NCBI GenBank assembly: GCA_027484315.1 | Contig: JAIXTE010000073.1 | Coordinates: forward strand, 1-64,000 | DNA from: Burkholderiales bacterium | Lineage (GTDB): Bacteria; Pseudomonadota; Gammaproteobacteria; Burkholderiales; Burkholderiaceae_B | DNA length: 64,000 nucleotides | Direction: 5' to 3' | Shown here: positions 1 to 7,184 of the stretch, piece by piece | How the letters are laid out: the number at the start of each line of letters is the position of its first letter | Position numbering within the stretch: position 1 is the first letter of the stretch | Made by a program: the position numbers and the translations under genes | The notes under the pieces: generated by a model | Database searches by the model: none | Told to the model about the DNA's origin: nothing | What the model saw: the letters and a program-made list of their open reading frames with translations, nothing else

Positions 1-350
1 CTGTAGGCGCCGCCCAGGTGATTGCCCTGCCCGCCCCCTCCGGCAAATGCAAACGCATCGCCGCCGTGCTTGCTCTTGATCGCTTTCAGGCGAGCAGCTA
101 TTTCGGTCAAGGCCTGGTCCCAGCCAATGGCTTTGAACGTGCCGTCCTTCTGACGTTTAAGTGGAGTGGCCAATCGATCCGGGCTGTTCTGATAGTAATC
201 AAGCCTGGCCGCCTTTTGGCAAATGTACCCTTGGGAAACAGGATGCGCCGGATCACCCTTGATTCGGCGAATATCGCGGCCTTCCTTTTCAACAGTGAGG
301 CCGCAATTTCGGCTGCAAAGGATACACGCGGTGGGGTGAAGTTGGGTCAT
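1..350 (-). CDS. Molybdopterin oxidoreductase, N-terminal part (truncated by window edge)
   Basis: Read on the minus strand from an ATG at 350, an open frame runs off the left edge, so only about 116 residues are visible. Cys9, Cys12, Cys16 and Cys44 form the CxxCxxxC...C pattern that binds the [4Fe-4S] cluster at the start of the formate dehydrogenase/nitrate reductase family. After it comes the family pattern KGDPxHPxSxGxxCxKA, then a YYxxxPDRLxxPLKR segment. The family carries a bis-MGD molybdenum cofactor and oxidises or reduces small substrates, which cannot be named from this fragment. No twin-arginine signal is visible, so the protein is probably cytoplasmic. A TetR gene lies upstream on the same strand, and a palindrome matching that regulator's own promoter lies 33 bp upstream of this start. 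Confidence 0.9.
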   Translation of the reverse strand, partial: MTQLHPTACILCSRNCGLTVEKEGRDIRRIKGDPAHPVSQGYICQKAARLDYYQNSPDRLATPLKRQKDGTFKAIGWDQALTEIAARLKAIKSKHGGDAFAFAGGGGQGNHLGGAY

Positions 351-382
351 GGTAGCAATGCCAAAAGTAGAATTTTTCAATT

Positions 383-400
383 AGATAACGAACACTATCC
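383..400. promoter_or_regulatory. Putative TetR operator upstream of the molybdoenzyme gene
   Basis: The site AGATAACGAACACTATCC lies inside a longer inverted repeat at 379-404, with arms AATTAGATA and TATCCAATT. It shares GATAACGA and the terminal ATCC, at the same spacing, with the site at 1028-1045 just before the TetR gene. Two similar palindromes, one before the regulator and one before its neighbour, suggest a shared operator. This is inference from sequence similarity. Confidence 0.5.
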
Positions 401-447
401 AATTAAAAAACCAAGGTCAAGCGCAATTCACAGCAAAAAGCCGAGGT

Positions 448-1014
448 TTACTTCAAATGACCGGGATCCATTGCAGTCAAGGCTTCACTGCAAGCGCTCA
501 GAATTGCTTTTTGAGTGGTCGGGTTAGCGCTAGCCCTGGCCAGCGACACCGCGCCCACAGCCATTGACAAGGCCACCCAGGCTGTTTGTGGATCGGAAAT
601 ACTGGCCAGTACGCTGTGCAAATCGGTCAGGCCGAGATCAAACTGTTGCCTGGTGTCCTCGCTGGCGCGCGCCACTTCCGCAGACAGTGCAGGCAACATG
701 CAGCCGCTTTCAGGATGGGCCAGGTGCAACAGGCTGAGATACTGGGTGGCAATTGCCGTCAGGGTGGCCTTGCGATCGGCATCCGGGCCATCGAAAAACA
801 GGGCACGGGTTCTGCCCAGTTCGTACTGAACCACGGCCTGCAGTAGTTCTTCCTTACTGTCGAAATGTTTGTAGAATGCGCCACTGGTCAGGCCTGCAGC
901 CTTCATGAGGTCGTCCACACCCGTGGTACCAAAACCGCTTTGTTTGGCTTTGGCCCCGGCATTTTTGACAATGCTGCGAATGGTTTTTTCCTTCTGCCCG
1001 GATGTGTAGCGCAT
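448..1014 (-). CDS. TetR/AcrR family transcriptional regulator
   Basis: A 188-residue protein starting at the ATG at 1014, with GAAGG about 5 nt upstream. A longer reading from a TTG at 1026 would put the start almost inside the operator. Residues from about 10 to 55 form the TetR helix-turn-helix: a helix, then TGVDDLMKAAGLTSGAFYKHF, which matches the family's recognition helix (G-x-Y-x-H-F). The rest is an all-helical ligand and dimer domain of normal length. It lies on the same strand as the molybdoenzyme gene at 350 and probably represses both it and itself through the sites at 383-400 and 1028-1045. The inducing ligand is unknown. Confidence 0.9.
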   Translation of the reverse strand: MRYTSGQKEKTIRSIVKNAGAKAKQSGFGTTGVDDLMKAAGLTSGAFYKHFDSKEELLQAVVQYELGRTRALFFDGPDADRKATLTAIATQYLSLLHLAHPESGCMLPALSAEVARASEDTRQQFDLGLTDLHSVLASISDPQTAWVALSMAVGAVSLARASANPTTQKAILSACSEALTAMDPGHLK

Positions 1015-1027
1015 GGATGCCTTCAAT

Positions 1028-1045
1028 GGATAACGAGTGTGATCC
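1028..1045. promoter_or_regulatory. Putative TetR autoregulatory operator
   Basis: The palindrome GGATAACGAGTGTGATCC (GGAT-N10-ATCC) ends 13 bp before the TetR ATG at 1014. Twelve of 18 positions match the site at 383-400. Its place between promoter and start codon fits autorepression. Confidence 0.5.
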
Positions 1046-1115
1046 GTTCCATTATGACAAACAATCGGGAAAGAAACACCTGTGATTCAACAGGGACATG
1101 AACAAACATGCTGGT

Positions 1116-2159
1116 TTACCTCGCAGGTGCGGTGGGATGAATTGGAAATGCAATCGGGCGCATTGGGGATCCGTCTGCACCCTTGAGCTTGAGCGATGCG
1201 CCAATGAATGCAAACTCGTAAATGCGGTCAGCGGCCAACTCCTCAAGATTGACCAACTCAAGAATGAATGCACCTTGCTGCGCCAACAGGTAGGTGTGCA
1301 CCGGAACATAATTGCCTTCCACCTCTGTGGGAAATGCCTCAAAGCTGAGGTTGTCTGCGCCCAGCACCATGGCACCACCCTCTTCCACCAGGTATCTGGC
1401 AGCCTCAATTCCCAGGCCGGGGGAATTCTGCATGTACTTTTCGGCCTGCGAAAATTCCTTCATTCGACCTGTACGTATCAACACCACATCGCCGAGCTCG
1501 AGTTGAACGTTGTGGTGAATAAGCGTGGCTTGTATATCGGCCTTGGTAATGCGATAACCATCGGGCAACATGTCGAGGCCTTTGGCCGCGGGAATATCCA
1601 GCAACAATCCCCTCGCGACAATGGGCGGTATGGTCTCCGCACCTGTTTTTGTCCAGCCCCGATCGCCCAGGTGTGTCTTGGCGTCGAAATTGTTCCAGAT
1701 CTTGCCATTCAATCCAAAGTGGTTCAGCGCATCGATGTGCGTCCCGGTGTGGGAGTACATTGAAAAAGCCGTTCCGGTGTAACTGACATGATCATTCTGG
1801 CTGTCGCCCACGCCAAGGGGGTCATCAACTTTGGTACCGTTTGGGGTGTGCGTCATCCAGATTTGATATCGCGGATCGCCCGCTGCATGCCAACCGGGCA
1901 TGCCGATGAAATAGTCAACTGAAAGGTCGTACACCTTTCGTGGATCAATCCTGGCCATCAGCTGTTGCTGTGTCTGTGCACTCATCAGGTTCAGACGACC
2001 TATTTCATCAGCAGGACCCCACGGACTCGTTCCCACTAAGGCTCTCCCGCCTATCGGCGGGGTTTGATGTGCATGTCCCGGCCCCGCCTGGACCCCGGGC
2101 ATTAAAAGAGCAAGTCCACTGAACACAATTGCTTCCTTTGCGATTTTTAAGAAATTCAT
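1116..2159 (-). CDS. Cyclase family protein (metal-dependent, kynurenine formamidase-like), exported
   Basis: A 347-residue protein starting at the ATG at 2159, which overlaps the stop of the upstream transporter gene as ATGA. The open frame extends further upstream, but that part only shadows the transporter. Residues 1-22 are a signal peptide (hydrophobic core, then GVQAGPGHA). The SHTGTHIDALNHF segment matches the HxGTHxD metal-binding motif of the cyclase/KynB superfamily, whose members hydrolyse amides, esters or cyclic compounds. The conserved DVVLIRTG and GAMVLGADNLSFE segments are also present. The substrate is unknown. Translational coupling to a DMT exporter and a divergent LysR suggests a small inducible catabolic or detoxification unit. 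Confidence 0.85.
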   Translation of the reverse strand: MNFLKIAKEAIVFSGLALLMPGVQAGPGHAHQTPPIGGRALVGTSPWGPADEIGRLNLMSAQTQQQLMARIDPRKVYDLSVDYFIGMPGWHAAGDPRYQIWMTHTPNGTKVDDPLGVGDSQNDHVSYTGTAFSMYSHTGTHIDALNHFGLNGKIWNNFDAKTHLGDRGWTKTGAETIPPIVARGLLLDIPAAKGLDMLPDGYRITKADIQATLIHHNVQLELGDVVLIRTGRMKEFSQAEKYMQNSPGLGIEAARYLVEEGGAMVLGADNLSFEAFPTEVEGNYVPVHTYLLAQQGAFILELVNLEELAADRIYEFAFIGASLKLKGADGSPMRPIAFPIHPTAPAR

Positions 2160-3037
2160 TTGATTGCCTCGTTCATGATTGGCATGGATGACCTTGAAAC
2201 CAGAAAAACACCGCCGGCGATCAATGCCGTGCCTGCCCACACCCACGGTGAAGGGTGCTCGTTGAAAAACAAAGTTCCGATCACAAGTGAACACACTGCG
2301 ATCACATACCCCAACTGCCCAACAAACACCGGAGTTGTTCGTCGCTGTAACTGGAAACTGAGCAGGTAGAACAGTCCCGATGAAACAGCAATACCGGCCA
2401 CACTGGGTCTGGCTGCGAGCTCGGGTAAGCCGATTGGAGCCGACATCCATTGAATCGGAAGCAGCAGCAACCACTGCGAGGTCAACAGGCCAGCAGCCAT
2501 CTGAACAGGCTGACCATCGGCAGGCCAAGCGCGTGTGCGATACACATTGCCCATGGCGAGAAACAGGGGAGAAAGGCAGGCGATCAGAACCCAGGCCAGC
2601 ATGTCGGGGTTGGGCAAACTGCTCTTTGGCAAGAGAATAGTCAAAACTCCTGCAAACCCGGCGAGGAGACCGAGTACGCCAGCCCACCGGATTCGCTGCC
2701 TGAAAATCAAGACCACGAGGGCGACGGTCATCAGGGGTGAAAGAGACGCCACCACGCCAACCAGGCCTGAAGGAATGTGGTTCAACACCCAATAGGTGAC
2801 CAGGTAGGGACCTGTAAAACCCAAGAGGCCGGCCGACAGGTAATAACGGACATGTGACCAGCGCAGCCGCGGGAACTGGCGCTTCCACAAGGCAACGGGG
2901 AGCACGATGAGCACGCTTCCGCTGATTTGCCAGAACATCAGGTCAAGACCATTCATACCAGACTGGGTCGCAGTTTTCCCCAATGCATAAATGATGGATA
3001 TCAGCAAACCACACATCAACAACAGCACCATGTTCAT
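2156..3037 (-). CDS. DMT superfamily (EamA) transporter
   Basis: A 293-residue protein of ten hydrophobic segments arranged as two EamA repeats (about 5-135 and 145-285), the standard length and layout of the drug/metabolite transporter family. It starts at 3037 with MNMVLLLMCGLL, so the first helix begins almost at once. The inner-membrane protein probably exports a small metabolite; the substrate cannot be read from sequence. Its stop overlaps the start of the cyclase gene by 4 bp, so the two are co-translated. It is divergent from the LysR gene at 3152, the usual arrangement for regulator and target. Confidence 0.9.
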   Translation of the reverse strand: MNMVLLLMCGLLISIIYALGKTATQSGMNGLDLMFWQISGSVLIVLPVALWKRQFPRLRWSHVRYYLSAGLLGFTGPYLVTYWVLNHIPSGLVGVVASLSPLMTVALVVLIFRQRIRWAGVLGLLAGFAGVLTILLPKSSLPNPDMLAWVLIACLSPLFLAMGNVYRTRAWPADGQPVQMAAGLLTSQWLLLLPIQWMSAPIGLPELAARPSVAGIAVSSGLFYLLSFQLQRRTTPVFVGQLGYVIAVCSLVIGTLFFNEHPSPWVWAGTALIAGGVFLVSRSSMPIMNEAIK

Positions 3038-3151
3038 TCAATTCACCCCGGTATTTGCAAAGTTGCAAAACATGGATGCAGTGTATTTGCCTTTCAAAAA
3101 TTGATAATCTAGGCGATCAGCAACATATTGTTTCTCCAGGAGCAACAATCC

Positions 3152-4042
3152 ATGAGTCAACTGGCAGACATCAGCGTATTTGTAGAGGTTGCAAAACGAT
3201 TGAGCTTCACCGCATCCGCAACGGCACTTGGATCCACGAAATCGGCTGTCAGCAAGGCGGTTTCCAGACTGGAAGAGCGATTGGGGGTCAAGCTGCTTCA
3301 AAGAACCACGCGCAGGCTCAGCCTCACAGCAGAGGGGCAGCACCTGTTCAGGAAAGCCAGCGACGCGCTGTCGCAACTGGCCGAGGCCGAACAGGAGGTG
3401 ACAAGCAATCAGCGTCAGATTCGGGGAAAAATCCGCCTGGCCGCACCGATGTCGTATGGTTTGACCACCCTGATCAGGCAAATTCCCGATTTCATGAGCA
3501 AACACCCACAACTCACAGTGGAGCTACACCTTGAAGACAAAATTTCAGAGATCGTTGGGGAAGGATTCGATGTGGCCATCCGGATAGCAGAAATGAAGGA
3601 TTCCGGCCTGGTGGCCAGAAAACTGGGCGAGATCGAACATGTCACGGTGGCTTCCCGCCACTACCTTCAAACACACGGGATTCCCCGGCACCCGGATGAA
3701 CTTCGGGGGCACAACTGCCTCATCTACACCTACCGGGCATCACCCCGCCAATGGACCTACCTGGATGCTGATCAGAATGAATTGATCGTGAATGTACAAG
3801 GGTCGTTTGAATCCAACAACAGCCTTGCAATCCGCGAATGCTTGCTCAAGGGTCTTGGCGTGGCTTTGATTCCTGCTTTTGTAGTGCGGGAGGATGTGCA
3901 AGCCGGACGCCTTGAAGTGGTGCTCGATGACTATGGCGGACTGACAAGAAATCTTTATGCGGTCATTCCGGATCGAAAACACATCAGCGCCAAGGCCAGG
4001 GCCTTGATTGATTACCTGAAATCATCAAACACCCTGGCTTGA
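3152..4042 (+). CDS. LysR family transcriptional regulator
   Basis: A 296-residue protein of normal LysR length. The ATG at 3152 has AGGAG at 3138-3142; a TTG 24 nt upstream is in frame but has no better site. Residues 1-60 hold the winged helix-turn-helix (VEVAKRLSFTASATALGSTKSAVSKAVSRLEERLG). The rest is a periplasmic-binding-protein-like effector domain of the subgroup with the GEGFDVAIRIAE motif. It is divergent from the transporter-cyclase pair, its likely target. The 114-bp intergenic region contains tandem TTGCAAA-type repeats near 3055-3071, but no clear T-N11-A site that I would insist on. Confidence 0.93.
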   Translation: MSQLADISVFVEVAKRLSFTASATALGSTKSAVSKAVSRLEERLGVKLLQRTTRRLSLTAEGQHLFRKASDALSQLAEAEQEVTSNQRQIRGKIRLAAPMSYGLTTLIRQIPDFMSKHPQLTVELHLEDKISEIVGEGFDVAIRIAEMKDSGLVARKLGEIEHVTVASRHYLQTHGIPRHPDELRGHNCLIYTYRASPRQWTYLDADQNELIVNVQGSFESNNSLAIRECLLKGLGVALIPAFVVREDVQAGRLEVVLDDYGGLTRNLYAVIPDRKHISAKARALIDYLKSSNTLA

Positions 4043-4052
4043 AGGGTTTTGT

Positions 4053-4610
4053 TTAAAAAATTCCGTCTACCGCGTCCACCACGATTGCTGTGCCTACTGC
4101 AATGAGCAGCAGATCAGTGCCCAACTGCACGTACTTGTGATTCAACGGCGGCACTGGCAAACGAATCCTCAGTTCATTGGGAATATCGTAGTACCGAACA
4201 TCAGAGCCCAAGGCTCGCCCTTTTTGCCATTGCTTGGCCTGCCCTGGTGGCAGGCAACCGTTTCCTTTCTTGTCCAATCCGGGCGGGCATTTGCCTTTTG
4301 AAACCTGCCCGCTGTAATAATCGCGAACAATCCGGGTTTCATTGCTGCCGAAGTTGAATGACACCGACAGATTGTTCTGGTTAGAGTCATAACGACCCTC
4401 GCGGTCGCGATACTCATCGCGGCCACCTTTGTCGTGACCTCCCGACTTGTGATTGCCCTTCTGACCGCGGCTTTCGCTTTGTTCCTTGTTCTTCCCGGAA
4501 TTGCCATTGCCGTTGCCTTTGTCTGGTTTGTCAGCATACGCGCTGCCGCTGGCAATCAGGAGGGCAACAAGGCCCAAGGTCACGGTACGGGTGTTAAACA
4601 GAATCGCCAT
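4053..4610 (-). CDS. RcnB/CigR-like periplasmic protein
   Basis: A 185-residue protein with a signal peptide (1-26, ...ASGSAYA). It continues with a Gly/Asn/Lys/Glu-rich low-complexity stretch (27-85) and then a compact C-terminal domain with CPPGLDKKGNGCLPPGQAKQW, two cysteines, and a final hydrophobic helix (LLLIAVGTAIVVDAV). The C-terminal layout matches the RcnB domain found in RcnB and in CigR-type proteins, where it sits in the periplasm or at the inner membrane. The biochemical role is not established. AAGGA lies 8 nt before the start. It converges with LysR (10-bp gap) and is divergent from the EgtB-type gene. Confidence 0.7.
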   Translation of the reverse strand: MAILFNTRTVTLGLVALLIASGSAYADKPDKGNGNGNSGKNKEQSESRGQKGNHKSGGHDKGGRDEYRDREGRYDSNQNNLSVSFNFGSNETRIVRDYYSGQVSKGKCPPGLDKKGNGCLPPGQAKQWQKGRALGSDVRYYDIPNELRIRLPVPPLNHKYVQLGTDLLLIAVGTAIVVDAVDGIF

Positions 4611-4721
4611 GGATGTATTCCTTGTTTTAGGTATTGTCTGGACTCTTCAGCATACGCTGCCCACCCCGAATTCTCCAGAAGCTTATAATCCAACTTGGTC
4701 GAACTTGCAGCAGAGTACCCA

Positions 4722-6011
4722 ATGAATACCCAGCAATCCTTGCTTTCCGCACTCGACCACAGCTTTGAACGGGCTCTGACCTTGCTGAACAACCTGGGAG
4801 CTTCCCAGCTTGAAGTGCCTTATTCACCGGGTATTAACCCACCTGTTTGGGAAATGGGTCACGCCGCGTTTTTCTTCGAACACTTTATCCTCCAGAAACT
4901 GGATGATGCCCCACCCTACAACCCGGCATTGAATGATGTGTGGGACTCATTCGAACTGGCCCATGAAGACCGCTGGGAAGCAGGTGTGTTTCCTGACAAG
5001 GAAAACACACTGCAGTATGTTGAACATGTTCACCAGAAGGTCAGGCACCGTATTCTCGAAAAATCGCTGGTCGATCACGACCTCTACCTGTACAAGTACT
5101 CAATTTTTCATCTGAACATGCACATTGAGTCCATGGTGTGGGCGCGGCAAACTTTGGCCTATGCAACCCCGCCCAGCGCCGTGATCACAAGCAGCGCTTT
5201 TGAAGCGCCATTGAGTGGCGATGTTGAAATACCAGCCGGGCGCTACCGAATTGGAATGCCTGCTCATTCAGAACATTTCGCGACTGAAGATTTCTGCTTT
5301 GACAATGAAAAGCCCGGCTTTGTAAAAGATCTGAAATCATTTCGCATGTCACCAACCCTGGTGAGCAATGCAGAGTATCTTGAATTCGTTCAAGCCGGTG
5401 GCTACCAGCAGGATGAATTGTGGAGCATGGCGGGCCTGAAGTGGCGGCAACGTTGCTCTGCCATGCACCCGCTGTACTGGAAACAGGATAACGGCCAGTG
5501 GCTTGAACGCTGTTTTGACCAATGGCTGCCCTTGCAGGGTGATTGGCCTGTGAAGCATGTCAGTTATTGGGAAGCGCAAGCCTGGTGCAATTTCGCAGGC
5601 CGCAGATTACCCACGGAATTCGAATGGGAAGCGGCCGCATTGGGTAATCTGGAAGGGGGAGCATTCAACTTGTTCCCGTGGGGAAATTCCATGGATGAGG
5701 GCCGAGTGGACATGAACGCCACAGGCCTTGCCCGACAATCGGTGTATGCTTGGCCGCAAGGCGACAGCCCTTTCGGCTGCCGGCAAATGATAGGTACCGT
5801 GTGGGAATGGACTGACAGCCTGTTTTTCCCTTACAACGGATTCTCCATGGACATGTATCCGTTCATGTCCACATTGCAGTTTGGCGACCACAAAGTGGTG
5901 CGGGGTGGTTCCTGTGCCACGTCCTCAATCCTGATTCGCGGCACCTACCGCCAAGCGTACACCCCTGACCGGAACGATGTGTTCGTCGGCTTCCGAACCT
6001 GTGCGAGATAA
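4722..6011 (+). CDS. EgtB/SenA-type sulfoxide or selenoneine synthase (DinB-FGE fusion)
   Basis: A 429-residue protein starting at the ATG at 4722. Residues 1-150 are a DinB-like four-helix domain with the iron-ligand histidines in WEMGHAAFFFE and HLNMHIES. Residues 175-429 are a formylglycine-generating-enzyme (SUMF1) domain ending GGSCATSSILIRGTYRQ...FVGFRTCAR. EgtB enzymes use non-haem iron and O2 to join a thiol to hercynine. The ending FxGFRTCA, in place of SYRNFFPPxxRWQFSG seen in the second copy at 42624, is closer to my recollection of selenoneine synthases (SenA). No SenB, SenC or EgtD gene is visible nearby. A TATAAT hexamer at 4684-4689 could be its -10 element. The function within the EgtB/SenA group remains open. 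Confidence 0.75.
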   Translation: MNTQQSLLSALDHSFERALTLLNNLGASQLEVPYSPGINPPVWEMGHAAFFFEHFILQKLDDAPPYNPALNDVWDSFELAHEDRWEAGVFPDKENTLQYVEHVHQKVRHRILEKSLVDHDLYLYKYSIFHLNMHIESMVWARQTLAYATPPSAVITSSAFEAPLSGDVEIPAGRYRIGMPAHSEHFATEDFCFDNEKPGFVKDLKSFRMSPTLVSNAEYLEFVQAGGYQQDELWSMAGLKWRQRCSAMHPLYWKQDNGQWLERCFDQWLPLQGDWPVKHVSYWEAQAWCNFAGRRLPTEFEWEAAALGNLEGGAFNLFPWGNSMDEGRVDMNATGLARQSVYAWPQGDSPFGCRQMIGTVWEWTDSLFFPYNGFSMDMYPFMSTLQFGDHKVVRGGSCATSSILIRGTYRQAYTPDRNDVFVGFRTCAR

Positions 6012-6182
6012 TTCCAGATGAACAATATCAATAGAAACCAAAAAACTGCCAAAGCGATCTGCTGCGCAAACCTCAGCACAGTTTGGCGGAAATGACCGTA
6101 CAGAAAGTACAAGCAATTCAGTGACTCATTCACTGTGACAACACCAAGTTCCATTTCTACAAAGTAATCAAGAGGAGACAAC

Positions 6183-7184
6183 ATGATCAACGCATACGCG
6201 GCATTCGAGGCCAAAGCCCCCCTAAAACCTTTTCAGTACGACCCGGGCGCACTGGGCGCATTTGATGTCGAAATCGACGTAGACCACTGCGGCATTTGCC
6301 ACAGCGATGTCAGCATGCTGGACAACGACTGGGGCCGCGCCAAATACCCCATGGTGGCCGGTCACGAAGTGATTGGTCGCGTCAGCCAGGTGGGCAGCCA
6401 TGTCAGCCATCTGGCCATCGGGGACGTGGTGGGTTTGGGTTGGCACTCGGGCTATTGCGAAAGCTGCAAGATGTGCATGGGTGGCGATCACAATTTGTGC
6501 AGCACAGCCAAGGGCACCATCGTGGGTCGCCATGGCGGTTTCGCCGACAAGGTTCGTGCGCAAGCCATCAGTGCAGTGAAAATTCCGGCAGGCGTGAACC
6601 CCGCCACTGCAGGCCCCCTGCTGTGCGGTGGCATTACCGTTTACAACCCACTGGTTCAATACAACATTTCACCGCAGAGCAAGGTGGCCGTGATTGGCGT
6701 GGGTGGCCTGGGCCACATGGCAGTCATGTTTTTGAAGGCCTGGGGATGTGAGGTGACCGCATTCAGCAGCAATGCCTCCAAAACCGAGGAACTGATGAAC
6801 ATGGGTGCTCACCATGTGCTGAACAGCAAAGACCCCGAAGCCCTGAAAAAAGCGGCTGGGTCGTTCGATCTGATTTTGTCCACCGTCAACGTGAAGCTGG
6901 ACTGGAATGCCTATGTGTCCACACTGGCGCCCAAGGGCCGATTGCACTTTCTGGGCGCTGTGCTGGAGCCGCTCGACATTGGTGTATTCGGCCTGATGGG
7001 GCAACAACGCAGCATTTCTTCATCACCCGTGGGTAGCCCCCGCGTGATCGCAGACATGCTGAAGTTTGCAGCCCTGCACAAGATCGAACCGATTGTTGAA
7101 TCTTTCGGCTTTGATCAAATCAATGACGCACTTGAAAAAGTGCGCAGTGGCAGCCCAAGATTCAGAGTGGTGCTGTCGCGTTGA
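6183..7184 (+). CDS. Zinc-dependent alcohol dehydrogenase, cinnamyl-alcohol-dehydrogenase (YahK) type
   Basis: A 333-residue medium-chain dehydrogenase with GAGG upstream of the ATG. Catalytic-zinc ligands are visible in CGICHSD and GHE. The structural-zinc cysteines lie in the CESCKMCMGGDHNLC cluster. The Rossmann motif GVGGLGH lies near residue 180. These are the marks of the NAD(P)-dependent cinnamyl alcohol dehydrogenase group, which reduces aldehydes to alcohols. No pathway partner is adjacent, so a general aldehyde-detoxifying role is a guess. Its 3' end overlaps the convergent CheW-domain gene by 70 bp. Confidence 0.93.
   Translation: MINAYAAFEAKAPLKPFQYDPGALGAFDVEIDVDHCGICHSDVSMLDNDWGRAKYPMVAGHEVIGRVSQVGSHVSHLAIGDVVGLGWHSGYCESCKMCMGGDHNLCSTAKGTIVGRHGGFADKVRAQAISAVKIPAGVNPATAGPLLCGGITVYNPLVQYNISPQSKVAVIGVGGLGHMAVMFLKAWGCEVTAFSSNASKTEELMNMGAHHVLNSKDPEALKKAAGSFDLILSTVNVKLDWNAYVSTLAPKGRLHFLGAVLEPLDIGVFGLMGQQRSISSSPVGSPRVIADMLKFAALHKIEPIVESFGFDQINDALEKVRSGSPRFRVVLSR

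Noticed and set aside
18-527. Plus-strand open frame of 169 codons
   Set aside because: It is antisense to the molybdoenzyme N-terminus, whose minus-strand frame has the [4Fe-4S] cysteine motif; the plus frame has no ribosome site or domain.
2160-2888. Upstream extension of the cyclase gene (243 codons)
   Set aside because: It shadows the DMT transporter gene; the ATGA overlap at 2156-2159 and the signal peptide mark the true start.
3050-3075. Tandem TTGCAAA repeats as a LysR operator
   Set aside because: They are not a clear T-N11-A palindrome and are too short to separate from chance in an AT-rich stretch.
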